From Chloroflexota bacterium (GTDB lineage: Bacteria; Chloroflexota; Anaerolineae; 4572-78; J111): a stretch of 6,770 nt of DNA. Location of the stretch: contig RFJF01000720.1 of assembly GCA_003695455.1 (NCBI GenBank), positions 1-6,770 of the forward strand, in the 5' to 3' direction. Below the pieces are notes generated by a model. The model searched no databases, was not told the origin of the DNA, and saw only the letters and a list, made by a program, of their open reading frames with translations. Positions 5,412 to 6,770 of the stretch are shown here, one piece after another. Made by a program: the position numbers and the translations under genes. Position 1 is the stretch's first letter; every line of letters starts with the position of its first letter.

Positions 5412-6314
5412 ATGAAAAAATTGTTCACTGGATTAGTGATTGTATTGGGAGCGTTGGTTGTGCTGGTGTTGGTGGCTGCGTTTGCGCTGAATTTGGTAGC
5501 GCGGAACGCGCTCAACAAACCGTACGATGTGGCAGCGGGTGCGGTGAGCGTGCCCGCTAGCGATGAGGCCGTGGCTCGCGGTGAGCATTTTGCGCGGGCC
5601 ATTTCTGGCTGCGCCGAATGTCACGGCCCGGATTTGGGTGGTACGGTTTTTATTGATGCCCAACCGATTGGACGGGTGATTGCCAGTAATCTCACTGCCG
5701 GCGCGGGCGGTGTAGGGGCGCGTTATTCTGATGAAGATTGGGTGCGGGCCATTCGCCACGGTGTGCGGCCCGATGGTTCGCCATTGCTGCCAATGATGCC
5801 GTCTACCCAATTCTCGCATTTGAGTGACGAGGATTTGGGCGCGATCATTGCCTTTGTTAAATCCGTGCCGCCGGTTGACAGCGTATTGCCGGATGGGGGA
5901 TTATCTTTTACCGGCCAAATTATCATGGGCGTGCTGGGCGCCGGTGACCTGCCCGTGGCGCAAATTGACCACACCGCGGCGCGTCCAGCCTCGATGGCGC
6001 CGGCGGTGTCTGCCGAATACGGCGAGTACCTGTCGTGGGCCGGAGTCTGCCGTGATTGCCACGGCAATGATTTGGCCGGTTATCAAATTGACCCATCGGC
6101 GCCCTACGCACCCAACCTCACCCCCGGTGGTGAACTGGGCAACTGGAGCGCCGATGATTTTATCAAGCTGATGCGAACCGGTGTTGGCCCGGATAACGTA
6201 CCCATCTCAACAGCGATGCCGTACGAATTTTTTGGTAATATGACCGATGACGAATTGAACGCGCTCTGGCTCTTTTTGCAGAGTGTGCCGGCCCAGGCAA
6301 GTACCGGCGGCTAA
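5412..6314 (+). CDS. Membrane-anchored dihaem cytochrome c
   Basis: This 300-residue protein probably carries electrons at the outer face of the cytoplasmic membrane. An N-terminal MKKLF then a hydrophobic helix (5-30) with no clear cleavage site suggests a signal anchor. Two class I cytochrome c domains follow. Domain 1 has CAECH (67-71) and likely Met128 or Met129 as distal ligand (LLPMMP), then the closing helix SDEDLGAIIAFVKSVPP. Domain 2 has CRDCH (213-217), NLTPGG (235-240), WSADDF (245-250) and likely Met269 (STAMPY), then TDDELNALWLFLQSVP. The NLTP...WS..DF pattern resembles the cytochrome subunits of alcohol or gluconate dehydrogenases, but those usually have three haems and no dehydrogenase gene is nearby, so the partner is unknown. 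I chose the ATG at 5412 over the TTG at 5367 because it has an AGGGGGG ribosome site (5401-5407) and begins a proper signal anchor. Confidence 0.93.
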   Translation: MKKLFTGLVIVLGALVVLVLVAAFALNLVARNALNKPYDVAAGAVSVPASDEAVARGEHFARAISGCAECHGPDLGGTVFIDAQPIGRVIASNLTAGAGGVGARYSDEDWVRAIRHGVRPDGSPLLPMMPSTQFSHLSDEDLGAIIAFVKSVPPVDSVLPDGGLSFTGQIIMGVLGAGDLPVAQIDHTAARPASMAPAVSAEYGEYLSWAGVCRDCHGNDLAGYQIDPSAPYAPNLTPGGELGNWSADDFIKLMRTGVGPDNVPISTAMPYEFFGNMTDDELNALWLFLQSVPAQASTGG

Positions 6315-6347
6315 CGGGCGGCTTACCAAAGCGCAGCATCGCGGCAA

Positions 6348-6374
6348 ACGGGTGGAATTTTCCGCCCGTTTTTT
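6348..6374 (+). terminator. Rho-independent terminator of the cytochrome gene
   Basis: ACGGGTGGA (6348-6356) pairs with TCCGCCCGT (6361-6369) across a 4-base loop, with one U-G wobble, followed by six Ts (6369-6374). It lies 33 bases after the cytochrome stop. Its closing sequence CCCGTTTTTT is the same as in the hairpin between the desulfurase gene and mnmA. Confidence 0.9.
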
Positions 6375-6415
6375 GTGCGCCAACACGGCCTGTTCAAAGT
6401 TCTATTTAACACAGT

Positions 6416-6444
6416 TTTACAACCGGCGAATGGTGGGGTAAAAT
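6416..6444 (+). promoter_or_regulatory. Sigma70-type promoter of the kinase gene
   Basis: TTTACA (6416-6421) and TAAAAT (6439-6444) are 17 bases apart, one mismatch from consensus in each hexamer. Transcription would start near 6451, about 50 bases before the kinase ATG at 6501. It lies after the cytochrome terminator, so the kinase is a separate transcription unit. Confidence 0.75.
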
Positions 6445-6500
6445 AGGGCTGTTGTGCAAATCCCAAAAAGCCACAGGGTCACGTTCCGGTTCAAACAAGT

Positions 6501-6770
6501 ATGCAACTTCCCGTAATTTTTAATGATCGCTACCGGCTGGTAAAAAAAATTGGCGAGGGCGGCCTGGCCGAAGTCTTTCAGGCGCAGGATATGTCGCTGG
6601 ACAGACTGGTTGCCGTCAAAGTATTGCGCGAACAGTTCACGCGTGATTCGGCCTTTCTGGTCAACTTTCACCGCGAAGCGCAGAGCGCAGCCAAACTGAA
6701 TAACGCCTACATTGTGGCCGTGTACGATTTTGGGCAGTACCAAAATCGTCCGTACATTGTCATGGAGTGG
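6501..6770 (+). CDS. Ser/Thr protein kinase (PknB/Hanks type), 3'-truncated
   Basis: The first 90 residues of a bacterial Hanks-type kinase are present; the frame is open to the window edge. RYRLVKKIGEGGLAEVFQAQD (about 10-30) is the first strand and glycine-rich ATP loop, with GEGGLAEV at 18-25, where Leu22 replaces the more usual Met or Phe. VAVKVL (38-43) supplies the ATP-anchoring Lys40. FHREAQSAAKLNN (56-68) is helix C with Glu59, the expected salt-bridge partner. YIVMEW (85-90) enters the hinge. The catalytic loop, activation segment and any membrane or sensor domain lie beyond the edge, so the target and signal cannot be judged. The ATG at 6501 is the only sensible start: the frame has a stop at 6444 and no ATG, GTG or TTG between. 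No clear Shine-Dalgarno precedes it. Confidence 0.93.
   Translation, partial: MQLPVIFNDRYRLVKKIGEGGLAEVFQAQDMSLDRLVAVKVLREQFTRDSAFLVNFHREAQSAAKLNNAYIVAVYDFGQYQNRPYIVMEW

Noticed and set aside
6417..6743. Minus-strand frame of 108 codons opposite the kinase
   Set aside because: Antisense to clear kinase subdomains and to the kinase promoter; no domain signal.

Overview
This window looks like ordinary bacterial chromosome, moderately GC-rich. The coding style, the long proline-rich linker in the NAD(P)HX repair enzyme, the group of small helical membrane proteins and the Ser/Thr kinase suggest a member of the Chloroflexota (Anaerolineae-like). That placement is an inference from protein style, not a database result. 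I see no mobile element, CRISPR array, rRNA or tRNA, and no gene-free stretch longer than 300 bases.

Layout from left to right. (1) The 3' part of a bifunctional NAD(P)HX epimerase/dehydratase gene on the + strand enters from the left edge and ends at 1373. (2) A strong terminator at 1406-1435 works in both directions and is shared with the next, convergent gene. (3) Two minus-strand genes for small membrane proteins follow: a 157-residue two-helix protein (1980-2453) and a 143-residue YtxH-type protein with an 11-residue repeat (1459-1890). (4) A minus-strand sulfur-transfer cluster reads leftward from 5185: a NifS/IscS-type cysteine desulfurase, the tRNA 2-thiouridylase MnmA, and an 87-residue membrane protein that begins 2 bases after the mnmA stop. 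It ends in a terminator at 2514-2554. (5) A divergent intergenic region (5186-5411) holds a near-consensus promoter for the desulfurase gene and an extended -10 promoter for the next gene, with several short repeats. (6) A membrane-anchored dihaem cytochrome c (5412-6314) is followed by its own terminator. (7) A promoter at 6416-6444 precedes the first 90 codons of a Ser/Thr protein kinase that runs off the right edge.

The clearest functional unit is the desulfurase-MnmA pair. The desulfurase strips sulfur from cysteine as a persulfide, and MnmA places it on U34 of Lys, Glu and Gln tRNAs. A hairpin with a U-tract and a candidate internal promoter lie between the two genes, so mnmA and the 87-residue gene may be expressed partly apart from the desulfurase. 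The other genes are housekeeping (metabolite repair), envelope-associated (YtxH pair), electron transfer (cytochrome) and signalling (kinase), with no evident common pathway. I found no convincing new multi-gene defence or metabolic system. The items most worth a second look are the mnmA-coupled membrane protein, the hairpin between desulfurase and mnmA, and the hendecad-repeat YtxH protein with its membrane partner.
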